Shown here piece after piece: positions 27,433-35,387 of a stretch of DNA of 64,000 bases. Position numbers and translations under genes: made by a program. Numbering within the stretch: position 1 is the stretch's first letter; each line of letters starts with the position of its first letter. The notes under the pieces were generated by a model that was not told where the DNA came from, ran no database searches, and saw only the letters and a program-made list of their open reading frames with translations. The stretch comes from Terriglobales bacterium (lineage in GTDB: Bacteria > Acidobacteriota > Terriglobia > Terriglobales > Acidobacteriaceae): positions 1 through 64,000 of the forward strand of contig DATHMF010000034.1 in NCBI GenBank assembly GCA_035487355.1. The letters are read 5' to 3'.

Positions 27433-28092
27433 CTACTTGTTGGCGGTTACCAGCGAATGGGTAATAGCGTGCACAGAAAGTGCAATCCGGTTCTGCACAC
27501 CCACCTTGCGCATCAGTTTGGCCACGTGGGCCTTCACGGTGCGCTCCTCAATGCCTAAAGCGGCGCCGATCTCTTTATTGGAGCGGCCAACGACCAGCAG
27601 TTCCAGCACCTCTTTTTCGCGGTCGGTAAAGGTCACCCGGCCTGCCGGGAAAATGCGGCCCGGGCTGGCGCTGACCCTCTCAATAAACATAGAAAGCACC
27701 CGTCGCGGGGCCCAGACGGAGCCCTGGTGGACGATACGGATGGCCATGATGAAGTCTGAAGGGGCTGCGGCTTCATCCACATAGCCCTTGGCGCCTGCTG
27801 CAATGGCCTTCAGGATGGTCTCATCGTCGGCCCCGGACCCGACCACGATAATGCGCAAATCGGGGCGGGAGGCCTTCAGGCTGGCCATAACGTCAAACAG
27901 GTTCTGGGCGGTGCGGCTGCCTAATAAGACCAGATCTACGTTGGATTTTGACTGAAGTTCAGCCAGGGTGGCGGCGCTCAGCTCCAGATCGGGCTCGGTA
28001 TCGAACAGAGTCCGGAAGCCCACGAACCGCAAAGGATCGCTTTCCACCACGGCAATATTGATTTTCGGCTTTTTTACGGTAACAGATTTCAT
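27433..28092 (-). CDS. LuxR/NarL-type regulator with degenerate receiver domain
   Basis: 219 residues. The N-terminal half (about 10-130) has the receiver fold (INIAVVESDPLRFVGFRTLF, IIVVGSGADD, AAGAKGYVDEA), but the phospho-acceptor Asp is replaced: DLVLLGSR has Gly58 where DLVLLD is expected. The conserved Lys near position 106 is also gone (GYVDE instead of GYLxK). The C-terminal LuxR HTH is normal (TFTDREKEVLELLVVGRSNKEIGAALGIEERTVKAHVAKLMRKV). It should bind DNA without aspartyl phosphorylation. No histidine kinase is near. The promoter should lie in 28093-28179, shared with the divergent gene at 28180. Confidence 0.88.
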   Translation of the reverse strand: MKSVTVKKPKINIAVVESDPLRFVGFRTLFDTEPDLELSAATLAELQSKSNVDLVLLGSRTAQNLFDVMASLKASRPDLRIIVVGSGADDETILKAIAAGAKGYVDEAAAPSDFIMAIRIVHQGSVWAPRRVLSMFIERVSASPGRIFPAGRVTFTDREKEVLELLVVGRSNKEIGAALGIEERTVKAHVAKLMRKVGVQNRIALSVHAITHSLVTANK

Positions 28093-28179
28093 TTTTCTTT
28101 CCTAAAATATAGTGGGCGTAGGATATCTTGATTTGTTATATCTGGAAAGGGGGGAGAACCCCTTCTTTCAGGAGGAAGC

Positions 28180-28617
28180 ATGGTTCGGCAATTCCGCTTC
28201 GTTGTTGTTGTCATTGTCGCGCTGCTGGCTAGCGTTCTGGCCGGGGCCCAAGAGCAAGAAAAAGCTAACTATCACAATCCAAATATACCGGATGCTCGCT
28301 CTGACTCCGAGGTTAAAGCCTTGGCCTACATGAAAACAGTGCTCTATGCCCAGAATCTCTACCGTAAGAAGCATAAAAAGTATGCCCCCTCGCTTATGGC
28401 GCTGGTAGGCTCGGGATCGTTTACCCGCCGCATGGTCAGCCCTGACCGTGGTGATTATACGGCCAGCTTCGCGCGGGGATTCTCCCTTCAGATGATGCCC
28501 AAGACGCAGGATTCGACCCATCGCTCCTTCTGGGTCAATGAAAGCGGAACCATTCGCGCGGAAGAAGACAAGCCAGCTACGGCGGAGTCACCCGTTCTAA
28601 AACCCGATAGCCAGTAG
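28180..28617 (+). CDS. Secreted pilin-like small protein
   Basis: 145 residues, with a strong AGGAGG just before the ATG. Signal peptide FVVVVIVALLASVLAGAQ. The mature part (SEVKALAYMKTVLYAQNLYRKKHKKYAPSLMALVGSG, then 'DYTASFARGFSLQMMPK' and 'HRSFWVNESGTIR') follows the alpha-helix plus sheet layout of the globular heads of type IV pilins and pseudopilins, including the DesGtIR-type last strand. The prepilin cleavage motif (G|xxxxE) is absent, so it is not a standard pilin. It is read divergently from the degenerate regulator, a possible control relation. Confidence 0.6.
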   Translation: MVRQFRFVVVVIVALLASVLAGAQEQEKANYHNPNIPDARSDSEVKALAYMKTVLYAQNLYRKKHKKYAPSLMALVGSGSFTRRMVSPDRGDYTASFARGFSLQMMPKTQDSTHRSFWVNESGTIRAEEDKPATAESPVLKPDSQ

Positions 28618-28650
28618 CACCCATTGAAAACCGGCCCATCGAGCCGACTT

Positions 28651-29202
28651 TTATGGCGAGTCTCCGAGAAATTCGCATACCAGATATTCCTTCAGCGAGT
28701 CGCCATAAACAATCGCATCCTGCCTGTCTATGATGGACAAGACAACGCTGGTGCTGAGATTCGATGTGCACATTACATAGCGATGAGCAAAAATCGGCGC
28801 TAGGCCGGCTTCGGCAGGAAGATCAAAACCCTGGTCGGCCAGGGTGATTCGCAGCTCGGCTCGACTTTCGCTTACGTATTCAATTCCTCGTTTTATGATT
28901 TCTATGTCTCTGGGATAGGAATAGACGCCAACGGATTGACACGGCGGGTAACCACTGGAGCCGTATATGTTCAAAGTTGGGATATCGGTTCCGTTCATCG
29001 CTTTGAGGAAAAGCTTAAAGTCATGAGGGAATCGAACTCCGAGGAGATTTTCGTATTCTGCGACAACTTCATCCGACAAACCTGGATTCCAGCGGGTCCC
29101 GGGTTGGAACTGAAACCCATAGATCATGGGATCAAGAGATACAGTGCTCCACTTCGCTTCCGTAGTACGTTTGAACTCATCCAGGAAATCGCTATTTAAC
29201 AT
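28651..29202 (-). CDS. SMI1/KNR4 (SUKH) family protein
   Basis: 183 residues from ATG 29202; a GTG at 29220 is also in frame. Residues about 45-75 'NPGLSDEVVAEYENLLGVRFPHDFKLFLKAMNG' match the SMI1/KNR4 signature (helix, 'G..lP.dfk.fl...NG'). 'AHRYVMCTSNLSTSVVLSIIDRQDAIVYGDSLKEYL' fits the conserved C-terminal strand and helix. Members often serve as immunity proteins for polymorphic or contact-dependent toxins, but no toxin gene is adjacent. It may be an orphan immunity protein or have another binding role. It converges on the pilin-like gene and its 5' end overlaps the leader of the gene at 29304. Confidence 0.65.
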   Translation of the reverse strand: MLNSDFLDEFKRTTEAKWSTVSLDPMIYGFQFQPGTRWNPGLSDEVVAEYENLLGVRFPHDFKLFLKAMNGTDIPTLNIYGSSGYPPCQSVGVYSYPRDIEIIKRGIEYVSESRAELRITLADQGFDLPAEAGLAPIFAHRYVMCTSNLSTSVVLSIIDRQDAIVYGDSLKEYLVCEFLGDSP

Positions 29203-29303
29203 TGGGTTTCTCGCTCTCACTTAGACTTCTATCCGAGAAAATTACACGCCGCGTGAAACGTAACAGTTTCGAGCATCACTGTATTTTAAATAAGGAGATT
29301 GCT

Positions 29304-29987
29304 ATGAGATTACGGCTAACGCTCACAATGTTGTTTTTAGCATCGCTTCCGGCTTTCTCACAGAACTTCGGGCTCCAGCTTACTGGGGGCGCGGTCAGTT
29401 TTGGCGCTGCTGCCATGAACATCACGGTTTCCCCCAATGGGGGAGGCACAAATGGCCATCTCGCCCCAACGCTGCCTCCGGCAACGCTTTCTTGCACGAA
29501 GACCGAGGCAGTGACTTTGCTTGGCGCCGGTCCTTTTGTCATCCGCGGAACCACAACCGAATTCGGCCATCAATGGGAGGTCGAGTTTGTGTTTCCCCAT
29601 CCGCCTGGCGCCAACCAGGGAAATCTCTCCTTCACCTCCACGAACTGGGAGTTGACCGGCAAATACAGGATGACGATCAAGGACATGGTTACAGGTGCGC
29701 AGTGCTCGAAGGTCGTAGGCATGTCGGGGGAGTACCAGTTTGCAGGACCGAAACTGAACGGGTGGCCCCACTCTTGTCCGCCTCCGCCCCCGCCGCCACC
29801 AACCAACACTCCCGGACAATCGCCCGGGCTTACAGGAGCCATGACGCTTGGAGGACACGGCAGCGCCTTTCCCAAATTTGTGGGCGGTGTTGGCACCTGC
29901 TCCGTAATTCTTGCGAACCAGGCGAACAGCAGGATCGTGAATAAAGGCTTCGATGCGGCACAGCTCGACTACAAGTTGACGTACTGA
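29304..29987 (+). CDS. Secreted hypothetical protein with polyproline linker
   Basis: 227 residues from ATG 29304, preceded by AAGGAG. Signal peptide LRLTLTMLFLASLPAFSQ. The mature chain has a beta-rich N-domain (FGLQLTGGAVSFGAAAMNITV; HQWEVEFVFPHPPGANQG; NWELTGKYRMTIKDMVTG). A run of eight prolines (CPPPPPPPPTN) and a Gly-rich C-terminal part follow. The family is not recognised. Four Cys fit an exported fold. Its end is three bases from the stop of the convergent gene at 29991. Confidence 0.6.
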   Translation: MRLRLTLTMLFLASLPAFSQNFGLQLTGGAVSFGAAAMNITVSPNGGGTNGHLAPTLPPATLSCTKTEAVTLLGAGPFVIRGTTTEFGHQWEVEFVFPHPPGANQGNLSFTSTNWELTGKYRMTIKDMVTGAQCSKVVGMSGEYQFAGPKLNGWPHSCPPPPPPPPTNTPGQSPGLTGAMTLGGHGSAFPKFVGGVGTCSVILANQANSRIVNKGFDAAQLDYKLTY

Positions 29988-29990
29988 GGA

Positions 29991-30746
29991 TCAGTGTTCA
30001 GGGACAGGCTCAATCTGTTGGGCCTTTCCATCTATAAATGTCACTCGCAGCGGCTTGCCTCCGTTGGCATAGCGCAGCACGCGTTCGGAGCTGTCATAAG
30101 ATTCGAGCGCACCCACGCCGATGGCAAACAGCACCTGCAACTCATTCATGCCGGGCTGGGCTTGGTGACGATCAACGGCGCTCCACACATCCGGTGACCA
30201 GTGCTGGTAAAGCTGGTGGGGATCCTGGTAATACAAGACATCGTCGGCAAAGATTTTGTAGTCGCCTGCGTTCTTCTGACCGATAGGGAAGGCATAATTT
30301 TTCCCGTCCTTTTCAAAAACAGCCAGCACTTCATGGCTGCGGACATGAATACGTACGTTGGAACCAGGGACCTTCTCCCACTGGAGGTTTTCTGGCGAAG
30401 GCTGCTCGATTACATCCTTCACCTCGACCCGCTCGATAGGACCCATGAGACCGGCTTCGTGATTGAGATCGGCGCGCTTGGCGGCTGTGTTGTAGGGGTA
30501 GCGGGTGAGCTGGTATCCACCACGTATCCACACCGGCTGGCCCACCAGCTCCCGCAGTGAAGCCAGATCATAAGCATGCAGCTTGCGGGGAACAACATAA
30601 TCATCGGCATGCAGCCTGACCTTGGGGGTCTGAGGAACATTCCATGGTTCCTGCCGGCTCCGGTAAATCAGAAACAGGCGGATTCCGGCTGCCACGGTCA
30701 CGATCAAAATTACGAGCAATACTCTATATTTGGTTTTTAATGACAT
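29991..30746 (-). CDS. Hypothetical protein with N-terminal membrane anchor
   Basis: 251 residues. One membrane span (VLLVILIVTVAAGIRLFLI, about 9-28), then a soluble domain facing the periplasm: 'HAYDLASLRELVGQPVWIRGGYQLTRYPY', 'VFEKDGKNYAFPIGQ', 'YKIFADDVLYYQDPHQLYQHWSPDVWSAVDRHQAQPGMNELQ' and 'RVLRYANGGKPLRVTFIDGKA'. The last part resembles an SmpA/BamE-like fold (GMNE..v...G, ..W.Y..GG..v.F..GkV), but I cannot confirm it. Standing alone; the AT-rich spacer upstream probably holds its promoter. Confidence 0.55.
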   Translation of the reverse strand: MSLKTKYRVLLVILIVTVAAGIRLFLIYRSRQEPWNVPQTPKVRLHADDYVVPRKLHAYDLASLRELVGQPVWIRGGYQLTRYPYNTAAKRADLNHEAGLMGPIERVEVKDVIEQPSPENLQWEKVPGSNVRIHVRSHEVLAVFEKDGKNYAFPIGQKNAGDYKIFADDVLYYQDPHQLYQHWSPDVWSAVDRHQAQPGMNELQVLFAIGVGALESYDSSERVLRYANGGKPLRVTFIDGKAQQIEPVPEH

Positions 30747-31087
30747 GTATCATTCCACCAAAATAATAAGGTTTTATTTCCTAGTTACCTAAGATTTTCA
30801 TTCCATACCGCACTCGAACAAAAATCTATACTTCAACCTACCTTAACCCTAATCCAATCGAGTTCGTTGGAGCTGCTACACGAAATTCCTTGCTGCCGGC
30901 CTCCTACGAACCGATTGGTTCCTCACTACCTCGCTGATTAAACGATCTGCGAGGTAGTATGCCTTTAATACTAAAGGGTTTCGCTCGTGCTCTACCGCGC
31001 TTGCTTTCGCTCACCCTAGCTTCTATCTTCTCCATCTAAGGGCTCTGTACCCTGCTCATCCGCCTCCCGCCCTGCTAAACTATTCAC
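30747..31087. other. Intergenic region with two hairpins
   Basis: ACTACCTCGC (30925-30934) pairs with GCGAGGTAGT (30949-30958) around a 14-base loop, and CCTTTA-atac-TAAAGG follows directly. Both are in the divergent spacer between the genes at 30746 and 31088 and may be operators or ends of short RNAs. No gene seen. Confidence 0.4.
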
Positions 31088-31408
31088 ATGGCTGTTACGC
31101 AAGAAGATGTCCTTACTGCTCTGAAGGATTGCTACGATCCCGAAATTCCGGTCAACATTGTTGATCTGGGATTGATTTATGAAGTCCGGGTCACAGAACC
31201 ACAACCCGCAGGTGCGCAGGACGTCGAAGTCATCATGACCATGACCTCACCCGGTTGTCCTTCACACGTAATGATTGGAGACCAGGTCAAAGACCGGGTC
31301 CACAAGATGGCAGGCGTGAGAGACGTCAAAGTGGAAGTGGTGTGGATGCCGCCGTGGACGCCAGAACGGTTGAGCGCCGCCGCCAAGAAACAACTCGGGA
31401 TCGAGTAA
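31088..31408 (+). CDS. MIP18/SufT-like (DUF59) iron-sulfur assembly protein
   Basis: 106 residues, one complete DUF59 domain. DPEIPVNIVDLGLIYEV is the family signature and SPGCPSHVMIGDQV carries the conserved Cys. VEVVWMPPWTPERLS ends the fold as in SufT and PaaD-like proteins. Members help mature Fe-S clusters in target proteins. No suf or isc genes are next to it, so it is an isolated maturation factor. The ATG at 31088 has only a weak ribosome site but matches family length. Confidence 0.92.
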   Translation: MAVTQEDVLTALKDCYDPEIPVNIVDLGLIYEVRVTEPQPAGAQDVEVIMTMTSPGCPSHVMIGDQVKDRVHKMAGVRDVKVEVVWMPPWTPERLSAAAKKQLGIE

Positions 31409-31440
31409 ACGCGCCCTTCCAACCAGGGCTTCGCAAAAAT

Positions 31441-31612
31441 TGGGTGAGCTTTCGGTGAGCGCTGTCTCGCGCGAACCAAAAAGCGAGGGCGAAGCAGCCT
31501 GGGTTTGGCTGTGGAGCCCTTAGAAAACGGGTGAGCTTTTGGTGAGCGCTGTCCTGCGCGAACCAAAAGCGAGGGCGCAGCAGCCCGGGTTTGGCTGCGG
31601 AGCCCTTAGAAT
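31441..31612 (+). repeat. Tandem 88-bp units of the 'aagggctccgcagcc' repeat
   Basis: Two units begin at 31441 and 31529: GGGTGAGCTTTNGGTGAGCG, GCGCGAACCAAAA, GCGAGGGCGNAGCAGCC and GGTTTGGCTGNGGAGCCCTT. They differ at few positions. A third unit is inverted at 22628-22715. The region to 31897 is otherwise without a gene and holds the promoter of the sigma factor gene. Confidence 0.65.
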
Positions 31613-31897
31613 AAAGCCGCGAAGCGCATATCCTGCGTTCGCGGCCCTACCACAGTCATCACGGAAAGCTAGTTCCGCAATGGACTCCCCGTCCCTGTGA
31701 AAACCTAGAACAACCGGGCTCACTCGCGGTTGCGCTCGGGCAGGATTGCTAGTATGGTATCCAGTTCCCGAGCATGTATATCAGGTACGAGTGCTCTTCT
31801 CAGGTGGATTGCCCAGTTCGAAAAAAAATAATGTAGGCGCTAGTTACCATCCAAAGGCAATTGGTATGCCGTACATAGAAAGGAAGCACTGGTAGGC

Positions 31898-32449
31898 GTG
31901 CACAGCGCAGGCTCACAAGAGGTTTCCAAAGACGCGATGCTGGTTGAACGTTTACGCGCGAGCGACGAGGGCGCCATGGCGCAGCTCTATGACCGCTATT
32001 CCGGCATTGTGTACTCGGTGGCGCTGCGCGTGTTGAACGACACCGGGGCCGCAGAAGATGTGCTGCAGGAAGTGTTTCTGCAACTGTGGCGGAACCCCAA
32101 TGTCTTCGACGCCGGCCGTGGCTCCCTGGGTGCATGGCTTTCAGTCATAGCCCGCAACCGCGCGATTGACGCCCTGCGCAAGCGCAAGCCGATGACTGAT
32201 TTTGACAACGTGGTCCTGGCTGTGGAGTGCAACCTGGAGAGCGAAGCGGGGCGCAAGGTTTCCATTGAAAAGGCGCGGGCTGCTCTTACCAAGGTCCCGG
32301 CCGATCAGCGCAAGGCTCTGGAGCTGGCTTTCTTCCAGGGGCTGACGCATACGGAAATTGCCGCAAAAACCGGTGAGCCGTTGGGCACGATCAAGACCCG
32401 GATTCGGGCGGCATTGACGGCCTTAAGAAAGGCGATGACAGAGAAATAG
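31898..32449 (+). CDS. ECF-type RNA polymerase sigma factor
   Basis: 183 residues. Region 2 is clear (GAMAQLYDRYSGIVYSVALRVL, AAEDVLQEVFLQLWRNP, 'GAWLSVIARNRAIDALRKRK') and region 4 follows (LTKVPADQRKALELAFFQGLTHTEIAAKTGEPLGTIKTRIRAAL). It directs RNA polymerase to a stress or envelope regulon. The frame opens at GTG 31898, with the ATG 13 codons later as alternative. The anti-sigma gene starts 16 bp downstream, giving the standard sigma/anti-sigma pair. It is closest to the SigK-like ECF group by its partner type. Confidence 0.92.
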   Translation: MHSAGSQEVSKDAMLVERLRASDEGAMAQLYDRYSGIVYSVALRVLNDTGAAEDVLQEVFLQLWRNPNVFDAGRGSLGAWLSVIARNRAIDALRKRKPMTDFDNVVLAVECNLESEAGRKVSIEKARAALTKVPADQRKALELAFFQGLTHTEIAAKTGEPLGTIKTRIRAALTALRKAMTEK

Positions 32450-32465
32450 ATTTAAGTAAGTAAGC

Positions 32466-33266
32466 ATGAACGACAAGATCCAACCCGGACACGAGCAATA
32501 CGCTGAAGACCTGGCGCTTTACGCGCTGGGAGCTCTGGAAGCGGGCTCGTGCGCGCAACTCGAGCTGCACCTGAAGGATTGCCCCGCCTGCCGCAGCGAA
32601 CTGGCAGCTCTGCGCGGCGATGCTGCACTGCTGGCGCTCTCGGTTTCCGGTCCGGCGCCGCCGCAGCGTTCACGCCAGCGTCTGCTCTCGGCCATCGCCG
32701 ATATTAAGAAAGAACAGCCGGTTGCGGTCCGCGCCATCCCTGTGCGCCGCCCCTGGTGGAGCTTTGCGCCGGTCTTTGCTTCTCTTGTTCTGGCCGTCAT
32801 CGCAATCTTGCTGGTGCGCGAGAACACCAACCTGAAGCAGGCCAACGAGCAATTGACTGCGCAGATGATCCAGGCAGATAAAGAGAGCCAAAAAGCACGC
32901 GAAATCATGGCTTTGATCACCGCCCAAGACGCTGTACACGTCTCGCTGGTCTCGACCAAAACGCCGCCCGCACCACATATCAAGACCATTTATCAACCGC
33001 GGACAGGACGCCTGGTGCTGATGGCCAGCAATCTTGATCCTCTGCCCGCTGGCAAGACTTATGAGTTGTGGCTGATTCCCAAATCGGGAGCACCTATGCC
33101 CGCGGGTCTCTTCAAACCCGACGCGCATGGCATGGCCATGATGATGCCCGAAAATCCTGAGGTCCCCGCATGGACAGAGCTGAAAGCCTTTGCTGTAACG
33201 GTTGAGCCTGAAGGCGGCACTACGACTCCGACCATGCCCATTGTGCTGATGGGATCAGGGCAGTAA
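32466..33266 (+). CDS. RskA-type anti-sigma factor
   Basis: 266 residues. The cytoplasmic N-terminus has the zinc anti-sigma motif (LELHLKDCPACRSELAAL, HxxxCxxC), one membrane span about 95-115 (FAPVFASLVLAVIAILLV), a coiled coil (NTNLKQANEQLTAQMIQADKESQKARE) and the periplasmic RskA domain (YQPRTGRLVLMASNLDPLPAGKTYELWLIPKSGAPMPAGLF...FAVTVEPEGG). It should hold the adjacent ECF sigma factor at the membrane until proteolysis releases it. The upstream gene is its evident partner. Confidence 0.92.
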   Translation: MNDKIQPGHEQYAEDLALYALGALEAGSCAQLELHLKDCPACRSELAALRGDAALLALSVSGPAPPQRSRQRLLSAIADIKKEQPVAVRAIPVRRPWWSFAPVFASLVLAVIAILLVRENTNLKQANEQLTAQMIQADKESQKAREIMALITAQDAVHVSLVSTKTPPAPHIKTIYQPRTGRLVLMASNLDPLPAGKTYELWLIPKSGAPMPAGLFKPDAHGMAMMMPENPEVPAWTELKAFAVTVEPEGGTTTPTMPIVLMGSGQ

Positions 33267-33722
33267 GGCCCTTGCAGTGCTTCTTTACTGGAATTGTTCT
33301 CTTAAAAACTGAAGAATGGCGCTCCCTAGAGGACGGGACAGGAGCAATCCTGTCCTGTCACTCGGTACTCTTCCCGTCGTCCCGACGCCTGTCGTCGGGA
33401 CGGACTGGCTTTCCGCATAGGTAAGGAATGTCAATCCACGGAATTCTCAAGTCGAAGAATGTCAGTCAAGATACAGAAACCAGATGACACAATCATAGGC
33501 ACTCACCTTGCCTGGTGCCGCCAAACTGCCTTTGGTTCCGCCGGATGACCACGGAGCGATAGATTTCCCAGCTGGCATCCTTCGGGACTAAGGTGTTGTA
33601 TTTATCTTGCAGTTTTGTTTGGCGAAACATATTGGGCGCGTCTAACAAAGCGTCTGCTTCCCAGGCAAACCGCTGCAATCGCCTTGCCGAAGATCGAATA
33701 TCTATTTTTAAATCAATAGTTC
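33267..33722. other. Intergenic region, possible gene remnant
   Basis: Between the anti-sigma gene and the duplicated promoter. A 61-codon minus-strand frame (33493-33678: 'DALLDAPNMFRQTKLQDKYN', 'DASWEIYRSVVIRRNQRQFGG') reads like protein but has no ribosome site, signal or recognisable family; it may be the remains of a gene. The rest shows nothing further. Confidence 0.3.
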
Positions 33723-33817
33723 CACGTTATGCGCGTTAACTTAACTGTTTCATCGCCAATTTAAACTTGATTGCCGAGAATTGAGCACTATAATCGGCGG
33801 GTTTTTGTGCAAGTTGC
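33723..33817 (+). promoter_or_regulatory. Promoter of the GH79-like gene (mirrored copy 1)
   Basis: TTGATT (33767-33772), 16-bp spacer, TATAAT (33789-33794), a near-consensus housekeeping promoter. Upstream lies CACGTTATGCGCGTTAACTT, then AACTGTTTCAT. The whole block reappears inverted at 38709-38815 in front of the GH18-like gene, with the same -35 and -10 boxes. Transcription would begin near 33801, about 100 bp before the start codon. Confidence 0.75.
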
Positions 33818-33902
33818 GAGGGCCCCCGAGCCTGCACTCCTGTTTCAGCCCTTCATTGGTATCGCGGTCCATCGGGTGCATGCGACCGAACACGTAGAGA
33901 GG

Positions 33903-35387
33903 ATGGTGACGGACGTGAAATCCAAGAAAATAAGAATTCAAAAGAATGTGCTTCGAACTTTTTTCGCCGCATCGCTGGTGCTACTTACCTTGTCCATCGG
34001 TGAAGGTGCGCAGGCCCAGTCGTCTGTCACCGTCACTTTGAGCCCAGGCAGTCCCGGCGCCGCTATTCCCAATGATTATATTGGCCTGAGCTATGAAACC
34101 GGCTCGATCAATGGCGGCAACTATTTCCGGCCAACCAACCAGCCGCTTCTCCAGGTTTTCAACACGCTGGGCATCAAGAGCCTGCGCTTCGGCGGAAACA
34201 CATCCGATAGCGGAACGCCCGCGAACGCCGACCTGGATAACATGTTCGGTTTTGCCCGGGCGGCGGGCATTCCCGTTATCTATACGCTGCGCCTGAAGGG
34301 ATCCAGCCCCGGCGCCGCCGCGACCACGGCGGGTTTCCTATGGGGCAAATACAAATCCAGCATCACTTGCTTCTCCATCGGAAATGAGCCCGATTTGTAC
34401 CTGGGCAGCTTTGCGACGTATGCGTCCGACGCCAGCGCGTACATGTCGTCGGTCGGAGCAGTCGCTCCCGGCGCCAAATTCTGCATACCGGATACCTCGC
34501 GGCATAACACTACCTGGGTCGGTCAAGCCGCCAACCAGTTCGGCACGGCAAAGCTCGCGCACGTAACCCACCATGTCTATCCCGGCGGTAGCGGCGCCAC
34601 CACCTGCTGCGCCGCCGCGCGCGATACCCTTCTGGGTACCGGCATCTTCAGCGAGTACATGTCGCAATACAGCGGATCGGTTCCCACCGCGTTCGGCGAC
34701 GGCCTCACTCTGCGCTTATCTGAAACCAACAGTTTCGTCCATGGAGGCGCGCCCAACGCCAGCAATACATTTGCCTCCGCCCTTTGGGGCCTGGACTATA
34801 TGTACTGGTGGACCACGCAGCAGGACATGCTGGGTGGAGTCAACTTCCATACCGGCGACAGCGTTGCGTCGGGCCCGCCGAATTACGCCGTCTTCCTGAG
34901 CACCGCGGGCGGATATTCCATGCATCCGCTGGGGTATGGCATCAAGGCTTTCGACCTGGGAGGGCACGGACGAGTCGTGCACGCCGCGCTCAATAATCCA
35001 TCCGGAGTGGATTTAACCGCTTATGGAGTGCTAGCTGCGGACAACAGCCTGTGGGTCACGGTGATCAACAAAAGCCACGATGCATCCGCCACCACCGTTA
35101 ATCTCACCATTCAGTCCGGTGGATCCTACAATCAGGCCGTCGAGTGGGTCTTGCAAGCGCCGAACAACGACGTTTCCCAGACCACCGGCGTGACTCTCGG
35201 CGGTGCCGGATTTAACGTCGATGGCACCTGGAACGGAACATCCACTCCGGTGGCCATCTCCGGCGGCAACGTAAGCCTGACCATGCCGCCCGCTACCGCT
35301 GTTGTCGTTCAATTGCAACCGGGTGGTACCACCGTGGTGCAGCCCCCACAAACTTGGTTGCCACCCAGACTTCCCCTAACTCGATAA
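33903..35387 (+). CDS. GH79-like glycoside hydrolase, 5' part of a frameshifted gene
   Basis: Secreted enzyme. I start at ATG 33903, downstream of the promoter at 33767-33794; GTG 33906 is as likely. Signal peptide about 20-40 (FFAASLVLLTLSIGEGAQAQ). The (beta/alpha)8 domain has the acid/base Glu162 in SIGNEPDLY and the nucleophile Glu274 in LRLSETNSF, as in GH79 beta-glucuronidase/heparanase-like enzymes; GH30 is an alternative clan-A reading. A C-terminal beta-sandwich follows. The frame then leaves the coding track at C5 (35343-35347) and ends in a nonsense tail WLPPRLPLTR. The true continuation, fn3 plus malectin, is in the +1 frame and ends at 36088. Confidence 0.75.
   Translation: MVTDVKSKKIRIQKNVLRTFFAASLVLLTLSIGEGAQAQSSVTVTLSPGSPGAAIPNDYIGLSYETGSINGGNYFRPTNQPLLQVFNTLGIKSLRFGGNTSDSGTPANADLDNMFGFARAAGIPVIYTLRLKGSSPGAAATTAGFLWGKYKSSITCFSIGNEPDLYLGSFATYASDASAYMSSVGAVAPGAKFCIPDTSRHNTTWVGQAANQFGTAKLAHVTHHVYPGGSGATTCCAAARDTLLGTGIFSEYMSQYSGSVPTAFGDGLTLRLSETNSFVHGGAPNASNTFASALWGLDYMYWWTTQQDMLGGVNFHTGDSVASGPPNYAVFLSTAGGYSMHPLGYGIKAFDLGGHGRVVHAALNNPSGVDLTAYGVLAADNSLWVTVINKSHDASATTVNLTIQSGGSYNQAVEWVLQAPNNDVSQTTGVTLGGAGFNVDGTWNGTSTPVAISGGNVSLTMPPATAVVVQLQPGGTTVVQPPQTWLPPRLPLTR

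Noticed and set aside
28651..29987. Toxin-immunity module
   Set aside because: The SMI1/KNR4 gene has no neighbour with toxin features; the gene at 29304 is a signal-peptide protein without a nuclease or pore motif.
33771..33902. Longer N-terminus for the GH79-like protein
   Set aside because: That part of the frame overlaps the promoter's -10 box and would be upstream of the transcription start.
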